NCBI RefSeq assembly: GCF_024346135.1
Contig: NZ_JAGQCJ010000008.1
Coordinates: 62,001 to 126,000, forward strand
Source of the DNA: Cyanobium sp. CH-040
GTDB lineage: Bacteria; Cyanobacteriota; Cyanobacteriia; PCC-6307; Cyanobiaceae
Reading direction: 5' to 3'
DNA: 64,000 nt
Shown here: positions 34,824 through 42,772 of the stretch, one piece after another
How the letters are laid out: each line of letters begins with the position of its first letter
Position numbering within the stretch: position 1 is the first letter of the stretch
Program-made: the position numbers and the translations under genes
The notes under the pieces: model-generated
Database searches by the model: none
What the model was told of the DNA's origin: nothing
Seen by the model: the letters and a program-made list of their open reading frames with translations, nothing else

Positions 34824-36057
34824 TGTTGTGGCCCCCGAAGCCGAAGGCATTCTTGAGGGCATAGCGCTCGCCCGCAGTGGATCCCCCTGCCAGCTCCAGG
34901 TTGGCGCTCTGCACCACGGCCAGATCAATGGCGGGGTCGAGCGGTTCGGCGTTGACGCTGCGCGGCACCAGGCCCTGGCGCAGGGCCTGCAGCACCAGGA
35001 TCGTCTCCACGGCCCCGGCGGCGCCCAGCAGGTGGCCCAGTTGCCCCTTGGGGGCCGTGACCGGCAGATCGGACCGCCGCGGCCCCAGGGTGCGAGCCAG
35101 AGCCTTCGCTTCCGCCAGGTCCCCCAGCGGGGTACCGGTGGCATGGGCCTGCACGAAGCTGAGGTCCTCCACGCCGATGTCGGCGCGCCGGAGAGCGTCG
35201 GCCATCGCCGCACTCGCCTGGATTCCCTCCGGCTCCGGGGCCACGATGTGGTGACCGTCGCTGCTGCTGCCGCAGGCCAGCAGCCAGCCGAGGGGCGCGG
35301 GAGCATCGGACCGCAGGTCGCGGCTGCGCTGGAGCACGAGCACACCTGCCCCCTCAGAGAGCACGAAGCCATCCCGGTTCAGTCCATAGGGGCGGGACGC
35401 CTGCTCCGGCTCCTCGTTGCGGCAGGACAGGGCCCGCATCGCGGCAAATCCCACCAGGCCGAGGCGATTCACCGGGGCCTCGGCACCGCCGGCCAGCACC
35501 ACGTCGGCCCGGTCGTCGTTGAGCAGCAGCTGGGCCAGCAGCAGGGCCTCGGCCCCCGATGCGCAGGCCGAAACGGGGGTGTGCGCTCCACCATGCAGCC
35601 CCAGATCGATGGCGATCTGCCCCGCGGCGGCATTGGGAATGAGCATCGGCACGGTGAGCGGGTTGACCCGGGCCGCCCCCGCCTCGAGAAGATTGCAGTG
35701 CTGTCTCTCCAACGTCGCCAGACCGCCGATGCCGGTGCCGATCACCACGGCCACCCGCGCCGGGTCAACGCCTGCCAGGTGCGGGCGCGCCTGCTCCCAG
35801 GCCTGACGGGCCGCCAGCAGGGCCAGCTGGGAGCAGCGGTCCAGCCGTCGTCGCTGCAGGGGCTCCAGGCCGGCGCCGATGTCTGCGGAGATCCAGCCAC
35901 CGATCCTGGCCGGCAGGTCACTGGCCCAGGAGTCCTGGATGGCCGAGATGCCTGAACGCCCCTCCAGGGTGGCCTGCCAGGTGCCGCTGACATCCAGGGC
36001 CAGGGGGGTGATGGCCCCCCAGCCGGTGACCGCAATCCGTTCAGTCCTGCTGGTCAT
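34801..36057 (-). CDS. fabF: 3-oxoacyl-ACP synthase II (KAS II type)
   Basis: 418 residues with the full thiolase-fold triad: VSACASG with the nucleophilic cysteine near 164, QAHATGTPLGD with His near 304 and KGQLGHLLGAAG with the second His near 342, and the C-terminal AFGFGGHNISLVL. The enzyme elongates acyl chains on acyl carrier protein. It is likely a second, specialised copy, because it is encoded with a long-tailed ACP (17-base overlap) and an OlsB-like N-acyltransferase, and converges with the kpsS fusion. That context suggests a lipid made for the capsule anchor rather than bulk fatty-acid synthesis; this is inference, and the genome-wide fabF count would decide it. Confidence 0.9.
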   Translation of the reverse strand: MTSRTERIAVTGWGAITPLALDVSGTWQATLEGRSGISAIQDSWASDLPARIGGWISADIGAGLEPLQRRRLDRCSQLALLAARQAWEQARPHLAGVDPARVAVVIGTGIGGLATLERQHCNLLEAGAARVNPLTVPMLIPNAAAGQIAIDLGLHGGAHTPVSACASGAEALLLAQLLLNDDRADVVLAGGAEAPVNRLGLVGFAAMRALSCRNEEPEQASRPYGLNRDGFVLSEGAGVLVLQRSRDLRSDAPAPLGWLLACGSSSDGHHIVAPEPEGIQASAAMADALRRADIGVEDLSFVQAHATGTPLGDLAEAKALARTLGPRRSDLPVTAPKGQLGHLLGAAGAVETILVLQALRQGLVPRSVNAEPLDPAIDLAVVQSANLELAGGSTAGERYALKNAFGFGGHNISLVLAA

Positions 36058-36454
36058 GGACCCGTTTCAGGGACTCCAGATGCTGCTGGACATCCCCCAC
36101 TGTGCGGAAGCGGAGCAGGTCTTCCTCGGCGATCCGGATGCCGAGGCATTCATCGGCCTCGATCAGGATTTCGTAGAAGCCCAGGGAATCGATGCCGATG
36201 TCCTCGATCAGCCGCGCCTCCGCTGTGATCTGGTCGGCATCGGCGCCTGAGATCCGCTGCAGGATCTCGATCAGCCGCACCTGAAGGTCGCTGTCTTCGC
36301 TGCTCCCGTCAGCCTGCTCGCCGGAGTGTCGCTGGCTGGCGCCGCCGGGATTGGTCGATGCGGCCGCGGGGGTGTCGTTGTCGGGGCCCGCGTGCATCAA
36401 CTTCCTCTGGCAGACCTCGGTGGAGTGGCAACGTACCAGTTCACGGTCTTCCAT
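36041..36454 (-). CDS. Acyl carrier protein with long N-terminal extension
   Basis: 137 residues from ATG 36454; a start at ATG 36397 would give 118. The C-terminal 80 residues are a standard carrier domain. IEDIGIDSLGFYEI contains the D-S-L serine for 4'-phosphopantetheine, and ECLGIRIAEEDLLRFRTVGDV completes helices II-IV. The first 55 residues are polar, rich in Gly, Ser, Asp and Glu and probably disordered, unusual for a primary ACP of about 80 residues. Overlaps with fabF (17 bases) and the N-acyltransferase gene (14 bases) imply co-translation. The extension may deliver the acyl chain to a particular partner. Confidence 0.85.
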   Translation of the reverse strand: MEDRELVRCHSTEVCQRKLMHAGPDNDTPAAASTNPGGASQRHSGEQADGSSEDSDLQVRLIEILQRISGADADQITAEARLIEDIGIDSLGFYEILIEADECLGIRIAEEDLLRFRTVGDVQQHLESLKRVHDQQD

Positions 36455-37445
36455 TGATCCCCCCCCGGTACCAGCTGAAGTTCCGGTAGATCGGGCGGTG
36501 GGGGAAGTCGATGAAGTGTTGCAGCCGGCGGGCCGGGATCCGGCTGAGATCGGCTGCCATCAGGATCTCTGTGATCTGGTTGAAGTCTCTGGCCAGGGAG
36601 AGGTTGCGCACCCGGGCCTCCATCAGGTTGATGTACTGGCGCAGCAGCACCGGCAGCCGGAACCCAGGATCCAGATGGGTCTGGATGTGCCGCTCCAGGG
36701 CCTGGATGCTGTCCACCGTGGCAGGGCTCAGATCGGGTTCCAGCCCCGCCACCGGATGGCGCGGCTCGGGGCAGGGGGCGGTGGGGTCGAGGAAGGGAGG
36801 CCGCAGCAGTGCGCTGAGGAACTCCTCGTTCACCGCGTCGGCGTAGGCGAAGTGGTTGTACGACACCAGTCCGTGGATCGATCCGTAGCCGGACGCCACG
36901 GCCACCTGCAGGCCCCCGCGGAAGAGGAACATGAGGCTGTGGGGCAGGCGCTGGAAGCGGGGGGCCAGAGCCACCCGGCCGATCTCCAGGTGGTGACCGG
37001 CGCTGGCCAGGGCCGCCTTGATGCCGGGGTAGACGTGTTCGAGATACGACTCACCGCTGCCCGGCAGAGGCGGTTGCTCCAGCCCCGCGCCCTGCACCGG
37101 GCCAGGCTCGGAGCTGCGGGAAGGGACGAACTGCAGCCGGGCTGAGCCGGCCAGTTCGCCGCTGCTGGCCTCCACCAGCAGAAAATGGTCGTAGTGGGGA
37201 TCGCGGCTGTCGAGATCCCTGCTCTTGCCGGAACCCGACAGTTGCTGGCGGTAGGTGAGCTCACGCAGCTCGCCAACCGCCTCGGCGAAGGGGCTGAATC
37301 TCTCGCCAGGCAGGAGGTAGAGGTTGAGGCCCTGGGATGTGAACAGGAGGAAGGGAGCCAGATCCCGTTCGATCCGCTGGGCAGGAAGGGCGATCGCGGC
37401 GGAGAGATTCAAAGGATTTCCGTCGGCCGCCTTCACGATGGGCAT
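36441..37445 (-). CDS. OlsB-like N-acyltransferase (GNAT, acyl-ACP using)
   Basis: 334 residues, ATG at 37445. Pieces that recall OlsB/hemolysin-type acyltransferases: 'ELTYRQQLSG' and DPHYDHFLLVEASSGELAGS, then YLEHVYPGIKAAL, LEIGRVALAPRFQRL with a hydrophobic cluster MFLFRGGLQVAV, and the C-terminal LPVLLRQYINLMEARVRN with DFNQITEILMAADLSRIPARR. OlsB adds a 3-hydroxyacyl chain from ACP to the alpha-amine of ornithine. Here the neighbour ACP and KAS II could supply the acyl group. The substrate may be an amino acid or an amino-sugar lipid; the sequence does not say. Its ATG lies eight bases from the presumed GTG of the exporter gene on the other strand. Confidence 0.75.
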   Translation of the reverse strand: MPIVKAADGNPLNLSAAIALPAQRIERDLAPFLLFTSQGLNLYLLPGERFSPFAEAVGELRELTYRQQLSGSGKSRDLDSRDPHYDHFLLVEASSGELAGSARLQFVPSRSSEPGPVQGAGLEQPPLPGSGESYLEHVYPGIKAALASAGHHLEIGRVALAPRFQRLPHSLMFLFRGGLQVAVASGYGSIHGLVSYNHFAYADAVNEEFLSALLRPPFLDPTAPCPEPRHPVAGLEPDLSPATVDSIQALERHIQTHLDPGFRLPVLLRQYINLMEARVRNLSLARDFNQITEILMAADLSRIPARRLQHFIDFPHRPIYRNFSWYRGGINGRP

Positions 37446-37453
37446 CGGAGTGC

Positions 37454-38854
37454 GTGAAGATTAGCCCGCTTGTGCCGGCGCTCCCCCCGCGGGCGACTCC
37501 GGCTACCCGGTCCCTCCTGCTGTCTGGCTCCGTGTCTTCTGCTCCCAATTGTTCTGCAGATCGCGTCCCCGGCCCCGGCGCTCGACGCGGAGGTGCATCC
37601 CTGCTCCTCGCCGCGCTGGCGTTGGCTCCACTGGCGAATCCGCTGACCGCTGCCGCTGCGCCGTCCCGCGTTCTGGCGCAGGCGACCCTCCAGCCGCAGG
37701 CGTTTCCGATCCCGGAGTCCGCCGGGCAGGATCTTCCCCCTGCTCCTGCCCGTCCATCCGCGCAACCCGGCAGCCGTGTCCTTGGCGGGAGCCCTGCACC
37801 AGCTCCTGCGCGTCAGACGCCGTCACCCAGTCCCCGGAGCTATGCCGTCATGGCCGATCCGGGGACGGCGGGTTTCCGCTATCGCCTCGGCCCGGGCGAT
37901 CGCCTGCGCATGGCGGTGTTCCGGGTCGAGGGTTATGAGGCCGAGGTCGAGGTGCTTGCCGACGGCACCATCAATCTCCCCCGACTGGGGGCGGTTCCCG
38001 TCTGGGGTCTCGCCCTGGACGAGGCCAGGCAGCGCATCACCAAGGGGTACGACCGCTACCTGCGCAACCCGCTGGTGTATCTCGATCTGGTCGCACCCAG
38101 GCCGGTGCGGGTGACCATGCTCGGCGAGGTGCAGAAGCCGGGCTTCTACACCCTCAGCCAGGCCGGCCAGACGGCACAGCTGGCCGCGGCCGGCCCTGGG
38201 GCAGGGCAGACCACGGTCGCCTCGGCCGGCTGGCCGACCCTGGTGGACGCGGTGCAGCGGGCCGGTGGCGTCACGGCGCTCGCCGATCTGTCCGAGGTGG
38301 TGCTCAGCCGTCCCAGTCCGGTGCCGGGGGGGGCGCCGGTGGAGTATCGCTTCGATTACCAGCAGCTGCTGATGGAGAACCGCAGCACCGTCAACCCGCT
38401 GCTCTATGACGGCGACATGATCCGGGTGGCCCGTGCTGAGGTGCCCAAGCCCAGCGATGTACTCGTGCGCACAGCCGCCTCCAACTTCGCCCCCGCCACG
38501 ATCGGCGTGACCGTGGTGGGCGAGGTGGTGGCCCCCGGCCTCAAGCAGGTGCGTTCCAACAGCCCCCTGGTGGAGGCGGTGATCGCCGCGGGGGATGTCA
38601 ATCCCCTGCGGGCCAACTCAAAGGAGATCCGCCTGATCCGGGTGCAGCCCGATGGCAAGGTGGACGTGCGCACCGTGGCGCTCGATCCTTCGGCACCGCT
38701 GGATTCCCCCGCCAACCCCTCGCTGCACAACGGCGACATGGTGGTGGTTCCCCGCAACGGCTGGACCCGGTTCAACGATTTCCTCGTGCAGGCGGTGACG
38801 CCGCTGGGTCCGGTGCTGAACGCCGCATCGATCTACCGGATCTTTGCGGACTGA
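37454..38854 (+). CDS. Wza-like polysaccharide export protein (Poly_export and SLBB domains)
   Basis: 466 residues from GTG 37454; GTG 37532 (440 residues) is likely a better start, since it would leave 86 bases for a divergent promoter. A signal peptide lies at about 40-70 (GASLLLAALALAPLANPLTAAAA after Arg-Arg). Mature residues from about 135 read YRLGPGDRLRMAVFRVEGY, then VEVLADGTINLPRLGAVPV, the polysaccharide export (PES) domain, followed by SLBB segments VTMLGEVQKPGFYTL and VTVVGEVVAPGLKQV. It forms the periplasmic and outer membrane channel of capsule export and would partner with a Wzc-type kinase or ABC exporter, none of which is in the window. Confidence 0.92.
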   Translation: MKISPLVPALPPRATPATRSLLLSGSVSSAPNCSADRVPGPGARRGGASLLLAALALAPLANPLTAAAAPSRVLAQATLQPQAFPIPESAGQDLPPAPARPSAQPGSRVLGGSPAPAPARQTPSPSPRSYAVMADPGTAGFRYRLGPGDRLRMAVFRVEGYEAEVEVLADGTINLPRLGAVPVWGLALDEARQRITKGYDRYLRNPLVYLDLVAPRPVRVTMLGEVQKPGFYTLSQAGQTAQLAAAGPGAGQTTVASAGWPTLVDAVQRAGGVTALADLSEVVLSRPSPVPGGAPVEYRFDYQQLLMENRSTVNPLLYDGDMIRVARAEVPKPSDVLVRTAASNFAPATIGVTVVGEVVAPGLKQVRSNSPLVEAVIAAGDVNPLRANSKEIRLIRVQPDGKVDVRTVALDPSAPLDSPANPSLHNGDMVVVPRNGWTRFNDFLVQAVTPLGPVLNAASIYRIFAD

Positions 38855-38878
38855 CGGACTGAGCCGAGGTACCGCTGC

Positions 38879-40174
38879 TCAGATCCCCAGCCGTTGCCAG
38901 ATCACATCCAGGTTGGCCTGGTGCAGCTCGGTGGAGAAGCACTCAGCGAGCTGGTCGGGGCTGAGGCGGGAGGTCACGTCGGCGTCGGCCTCGAGGTTGG
39001 CGCGGAAATCGCCGCCGACGGTGTTCCAGGCGTTGTGGGCGTTGCGCTGCACGATCCGGTAGGCGCCCTCGCGGCTGATGCCGCTCTCCACCAGGGCCAG
39101 CAGCACCCGCTGGCTGAACACCACGCCGCCGTACACATTCATGTTGCGGGCCATGTTCTCGGGGTACACGCCCAGGCCCTTCACCACGTCGGTCATCTCC
39201 CGCAGCATGAAGTGCAGCGTGGCCGAGCAGTCGGGCAGCATCATCCGCTCCACCGAGCTGTGGCTGATGTCGCGCTCATGCCAGAGGGCGCAGTTTTCCA
39301 GGGCCGCCACCACGTAGCTGCGCAGCACCCGCGCCAGGCCGCTGATGCGCTCGCTGCGGATCGGATTGCGCTTGTGGGGCATGGCCGAGCTGCCCTTCTG
39401 GCCCTTGGCGAAGTTCTCCTCCACCTCCAGCACATCGGTGCGCTGCAGGTTGCGGATCTCGGTGGAGAAGCGCTCCAGGGCCGCTCCCACCAGGGCCAGA
39501 GTCTGGATGTACTCGGCGTGGCGATCACGGGCGATCACCTGGGTGCTGGCGGTGTCGGGCACCAGGCCGAGCCTGGCGCAGGCAAGTTCCTCCACCTGGG
39601 GATCGGTGTTGGCGTAGGTGCCCATGGCGCCGCTGATCTGGCCCACGCTCACCACCCGCTCGAGGCGCTCGAGGCGCTCCTGGTTGCGCACCACCTCCGC
39701 CAGCCAGCCGGCCAGCTTGAAGCCGAAGGTGATCGGTTCGCCGTGGATGGCGTGGCTGCGGCCGATCATCACCGTGCCCTTGTGGGCGCGCGCCAGCTCG
39801 CGCAGGGCCTCGGCCAGCTGGTCGAGCTCGGAGCGCAGCAGCTGCACCGAGGCCTTCAGTTGCAGGGCCAGGCCGGTGTCGAGCACGTCGGAGCTGGTCA
39901 TGCCCACGTGAATGTGGCGGCCGGCGTCGCCCACGTGTTCGTTCACGTTGGTGAGGAAGGCGATCACGTCGTGGCGCACTTCGGCCTCGATCTCGAGGAT
40001 GCGCTCCACGCTGAAGGCGGCCTTCTCCTTGATCGTGGCCACGGCCTCGGCCGGCACCCGGCCCAGCTCACAGTTGGCCTCGGTGGCGGCGATCTCCACA
40101 TCCAGCCAGCTCTGGAACTTGGCTTCCTCGCTCCAGATAGCGCCCATCTCGGGCAGGGTATAACGCTCGATCAA
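38879..40174 (-). CDS. purB: Adenylosuccinate lyase
   Basis: 431 residues. Contains the fumarase/aspartase superfamily signature S-S-A-M-P-H-K-R-N-P near 260, and TSSDVLDTGLALQLKAS plus RSHAIHGEPITFG, the two conserved regions forming the active site from three subunits. Cleaves SAICAR and adenylosuccinate in purine synthesis. ATG at 40174 and the expected length (about 430) leave little doubt. It is unrelated to the capsule genes that precede it and marks the border of the island. The gene ends 24 bases from the exporter gene on the other strand. Confidence 0.97.
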   Translation of the reverse strand: MIERYTLPEMGAIWSEEAKFQSWLDVEIAATEANCELGRVPAEAVATIKEKAAFSVERILEIEAEVRHDVIAFLTNVNEHVGDAGRHIHVGMTSSDVLDTGLALQLKASVQLLRSELDQLAEALRELARAHKGTVMIGRSHAIHGEPITFGFKLAGWLAEVVRNQERLERLERVVSVGQISGAMGTYANTDPQVEELACARLGLVPDTASTQVIARDRHAEYIQTLALVGAALERFSTEIRNLQRTDVLEVEENFAKGQKGSSAMPHKRNPIRSERISGLARVLRSYVVAALENCALWHERDISHSSVERMMLPDCSATLHFMLREMTDVVKGLGVYPENMARNMNVYGGVVFSQRVLLALVESGISREGAYRIVQRNAHNAWNTVGGDFRANLEADADVTSRLSPDQLAECFSTELHQANLDVIWQRLGI

Positions 40175-40211
40175 GGCCGCCGGGGGCTCACAATCCTCCC
40201 AATGTATGGGT

Positions 40212-40282
40212 CGCCGGAGCTGCTCCCGCAGCGCTCACCCGCGCGGTGCGCGCGACAGCGCAGAGCGGGAGCAGCTCCGGCG
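40212..40282. repeat. Perfect 18-bp inverted repeat with 35-base loop
   Basis: CGCCGGAGCTGCTCCCGC at 40212-40229 recurs as its exact reverse complement at 40265-40282. The 35-base loop has a further GCGCT/AGCGC pairing and GCGCG/CGCGC, so RNA or cruciform DNA could fold with almost no unpaired core. It lies just upstream of purB's start in the 384-base gap 40175-40558. No T-tract follows, so a simple terminator is not obvious; a REP-like element is another possibility. Confidence 0.7.
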
Positions 40283-40483
40283 CGTGGGAGAGGGGCTGGG
40301 GGGGGGATTACCCCCACCAGGGCACGCCTGGCAGGTCTGTGCCACCCGTCCAGGGCTGGCTGGCCCCGGGAGGTGAGGGGCGGCGGGCCGTGCAGGCTTG
40401 GCCGGGGGCGTCAGCTCATTGGGTGCGCTGGACGCCGGTGTCTTGTTCCGGTTGCAGTCCCCCTCCCCCCAGCCCAGCTCTCT

Positions 40484-40563
40484 CCTGAGCCGAACGCCTG
40501 CCGCGCAGGCGACGTTGCCCGCGCAGCGGGCGCGACACCGGAGTGGCAGGTGCTCGGCTCAGG
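40484..40563. repeat. Cloverleaf-like nested inverted repeats
   Basis: CCTGAGCCGA (40484-40493) pairs with TCGGCTCAGG (40554-40563). Inside are two hairpins with 5-bp stems and 5-base loops (GCCTG/CAGGC, 40496-40510; GCCCG/CGGGC, 40517-40531) and a third 4-bp one (CACC/GGTG, 40536-40552). The result is a three-armed cloverleaf about the size of a tRNA, but there is no anticodon-like or T-psi-C sequence. It ends at the stop of the small minus-strand gene at 40559 and could be its transcript end. The rest of the 40175-40558 gap is GC-rich with no gene that I can see. Confidence 0.6.
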
Positions 40564-40855
40564 CGACTGCGGTCAGCCGCCGGTGCTCCACCTCCCATTG
40601 CACCAGGGCGCCCCAGGCCTGCTGGCGCACCCAGCAGCGGCCGCCGCGGCAGCGGATCAGCTCGAAGGGAGGCAGGTCGTCGGGCTGGTTGCGCAGTTTC
40701 ACGAAGCTTCCCGGTTGCAGGAGCTGCACCACGTTGGAGGCCTTCTGCTGCAGGGATGAACAGCGGCTGGATCCACCGCTGGCGGCCCTGGCGGCAGTGC
40801 TGGCGCGGCGGGGAGCCATGGCGGTGTGCTCGGCTGAAGTCATCCTCCCGCGCAT
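40559..40855 (-). CDS. Small conserved-looking hypothetical protein
   Basis: 98 residues from ATG 40855, which is preceded by GGAGGGGG eight bases upstream; GTG 40873 and ATG 40843 are alternatives. The last 60 residues ([33 protein letters not shown]) have a compact, beta-rich SH3- or KOW-like pattern, with hydrophobic strands separated by Gly and Asp turns, and charged ends. The N-terminal 35 residues are Ser/Ala/Arg-rich and perhaps disordered. I do not recognise a family. It is divergent from the tlyA gene, 88 bases away. Confidence 0.6.
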   Translation of the reverse strand: MRGRMTSAEHTAMAPRRASTAARAASGGSSRCSSLQQKASNVVQLLQPGSFVKLRNQPDDLPPFELIRCRGGRCWVRQQAWGALVQWEVEHRRLTAVA

Positions 40856-40943
40856 CCGCCGCACCCCCTCCACCCGGGGGCAATCTGTTTCGTTTCGGTT
40901 GTGGTTTCATCACACCATTCCCTCCGGCCCGCCTGCCGGCGCC

Positions 40944-41834
40944 ATGGCCAGCCTTCCTCGCAAGCAACGCCTCGATCTGGAGCTGGTCGACCGCGGCCTG
41001 GCCTCCAGCCGTCAGCAGGCCCAGCAGCTGATCCGTGCGGGCCGGGTGCGCTCCGGTGATCGGGTGCTGGACAAGCCGGGCACGGATGTATCCAGGGATC
41101 TGGCCCTCGAGGTGCGCCAGCCACCCCGTTTCGTGTCCCGTGGGGGCGACAAGCTCGAGGCGGCGCTGCAGGCGTTCGCGCTGCCGCTGCAGGGCCGGGT
41201 CTGTGTCGATGGGGGCGTGTCCACCGGTGGCTTCACCGACTGCCTGCTCCAGCACGGTGCCGCCCGCGTGTACGCCATCGATGTGGGCTACGGCCAGACG
41301 GCCTGGAGTCTGCGCAGTGATCCGCGGGTGGTGCTGCGTGAGCGCACCAACCTGCGCCATCTCAACGCCTCGGATCTCTTTGCCGCCGGCGATCCTCGGC
41401 CCGACCTGGCCGTGGCGGACGTGTCGTTCATCTCGCTCGCGCTGGTGCTGCCCGCGCTGCTGGGCTTGCTCCAGCCGACTGCTCAGGGGGCTGGCGTGGA
41501 TCTGGTGGTGCTCGTCAAGCCCCAGTTTGAAGTGGGCAGGGGGCGTGTCGGCAAGGGAGGCGTGGTGCGCGACCCGGCTGCCCATGCCGACGCCATCGAA
41601 GCTGTGATCGCGGCCGCTGCGCCGCTCGGGCTTCAGCCGGCCGGTCTGGTGGCCTCACCGATCACGGGTCCGGCGGGAAACCATGAGTACCTGCTGTGGC
41701 TGCGCTCGGGCGGCTCGACGCCGGCAGAGGACCTGGCCGGGGAGGGTCGCCCGCCCGGATCATCTCCCCCCTCCCCGCCTGTGGACGGGAGGACGATCCG
41801 TGAACTGGTGCAGGCGACCCTGGGGGCAGGCTGA
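40944..41834 (+). CDS. tlyA: TlyA family rRNA 2'-O-methyltransferase
   Basis: 296 residues from ATG 40944; the open frame extends to 40398 but that part is the palindromic spacer and the divergent gene. It has an S4 RNA-binding domain ([20 protein letters not shown]), then an FtsJ-like SAM domain: [52 protein letters not shown] and [11 protein letters not shown]. TlyA methylates cytidine 2'-OH in 16S and/or 23S rRNA; some cyanobacterial members are named hemolysin A. Stand-alone transcription is likely. Confidence 0.93.
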   Translation: MASLPRKQRLDLELVDRGLASSRQQAQQLIRAGRVRSGDRVLDKPGTDVSRDLALEVRQPPRFVSRGGDKLEAALQAFALPLQGRVCVDGGVSTGGFTDCLLQHGAARVYAIDVGYGQTAWSLRSDPRVVLRERTNLRHLNASDLFAAGDPRPDLAVADVSFISLALVLPALLGLLQPTAQGAGVDLVVLVKPQFEVGRGRVGKGGVVRDPAAHADAIEAVIAAAAPLGLQPAGLVASPITGPAGNHEYLLWLRSGGSTPAEDLAGEGRPPGSSPPSPPVDGRTIRELVQATLGAG

Positions 41835-41862
41835 GGCCGACGATCCGGCGGTTGGCCGGCGG

Positions 41863-42243
<381 letters not shown>

Positions 42244-42305
42244 TCAGGGAATCCCCGCCAGAGGGCGGGACGGGCCCATCAGACCTGAGCTGATCGGGGG
42301 TTGTC

Positions 42306-42319
42306 GTAGCCGTTGCTAC
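42306..42319. promoter_or_regulatory. NtcA-binding box between glnB and queF
   Basis: GTAGCCGTTGCTAC fits the NtcA consensus GTA-N8-TAC exactly, within a larger palindrome CGTAGC-CGTT-GCTACG (42305-42320). On the glnB side TCTGAT lies about 22 bases away, the usual distance to a -10 element, though a weak match. On the queF side TAGGAT at 42339-42344 is a good -10 but only 19 bases away. glnB is a known NtcA target in cyanobacteria, so I assign the box to glnB first. No preQ1 riboswitch was recognised. Confidence 0.65.
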
Positions 42320-42367
42320 GCCCGTTCACGACCCTCCATAGGATCGCTCCCGAGCTGGCCCGGTGTC

Positions 42368-42772
42368 ATGACCTCCTCCGAACAAACCCGCACACCCCGC
42401 TACGGCGAGCGGGCGATCGCCGAGGCCGAGCTGATCTGCTTCGACAACCCCAGGCCTGGCCGCCCCTACGAGATCGCCATCACGCTGCCCGAGTTCACCT
42501 GCCTGTGCCCCTTCTCCGGTTATCCCGATTTCGCCACCCTGCGCCTGCTTTACCAGCCCGGCCCCCGGGTGATGGAACTCAAGGCGATCAAGCTCTATGT
42601 GAATGGCTATCGCAACCGGTCGATCTCCCATGAGGAGGCCGCCAACCGGATCCTCGACGACTTCGTCGCCGCCTGTGAACCCTGCTGGATGCAGCTGGAG
42701 GCCGATTTCAACCCCCGTGGCAACGTCCACACCGTGGTGCGGGTCAGCCACGGCAGCCGTCAGGACTGCTGA
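42368..42772 (+). CDS. queF: NADPH-dependent 7-cyano-7-deazaguanine reductase
   Basis: 134 residues from ATG 42368; the longer frame overlaps gln[14 protein letters not shown] contains the nucleophile Cys47 and the acid Asp54 that reduce the nitrile preQ0 to the amine preQ1, in queuosine tRNA modification. [20 protein letters not shown] is the NADPH-binding QueF motif (usually E-S-K-S-L-K-L-Y). It is the short type I form. Its 3' end overlaps ccs1 on the other strand by 29 bases. The start is close to the NtcA-like box. Confidence 0.94.
   Translation: MTSSEQTRTPRYGERAIAEAELICFDNPRPGRPYEIAITLPEFTCLCPFSGYPDFATLRLLYQPGPRVMELKAIKLYVNGYRNRSISHEEAANRILDDFVAACEPCWMQLEADFNPRGNVHTVVRVSHGSRQDC

Noticed and set aside
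38879-40174. Membership of purB in the capsule island
   Set aside because: A housekeeping gene with normal features; it marks the island's border.
40484-40563. tRNA gene (cloverleaf)
   Set aside because: Arms lack the T-psi-C and D-loop consensus, and there is no acceptor-like end or plausible anticodon loop.
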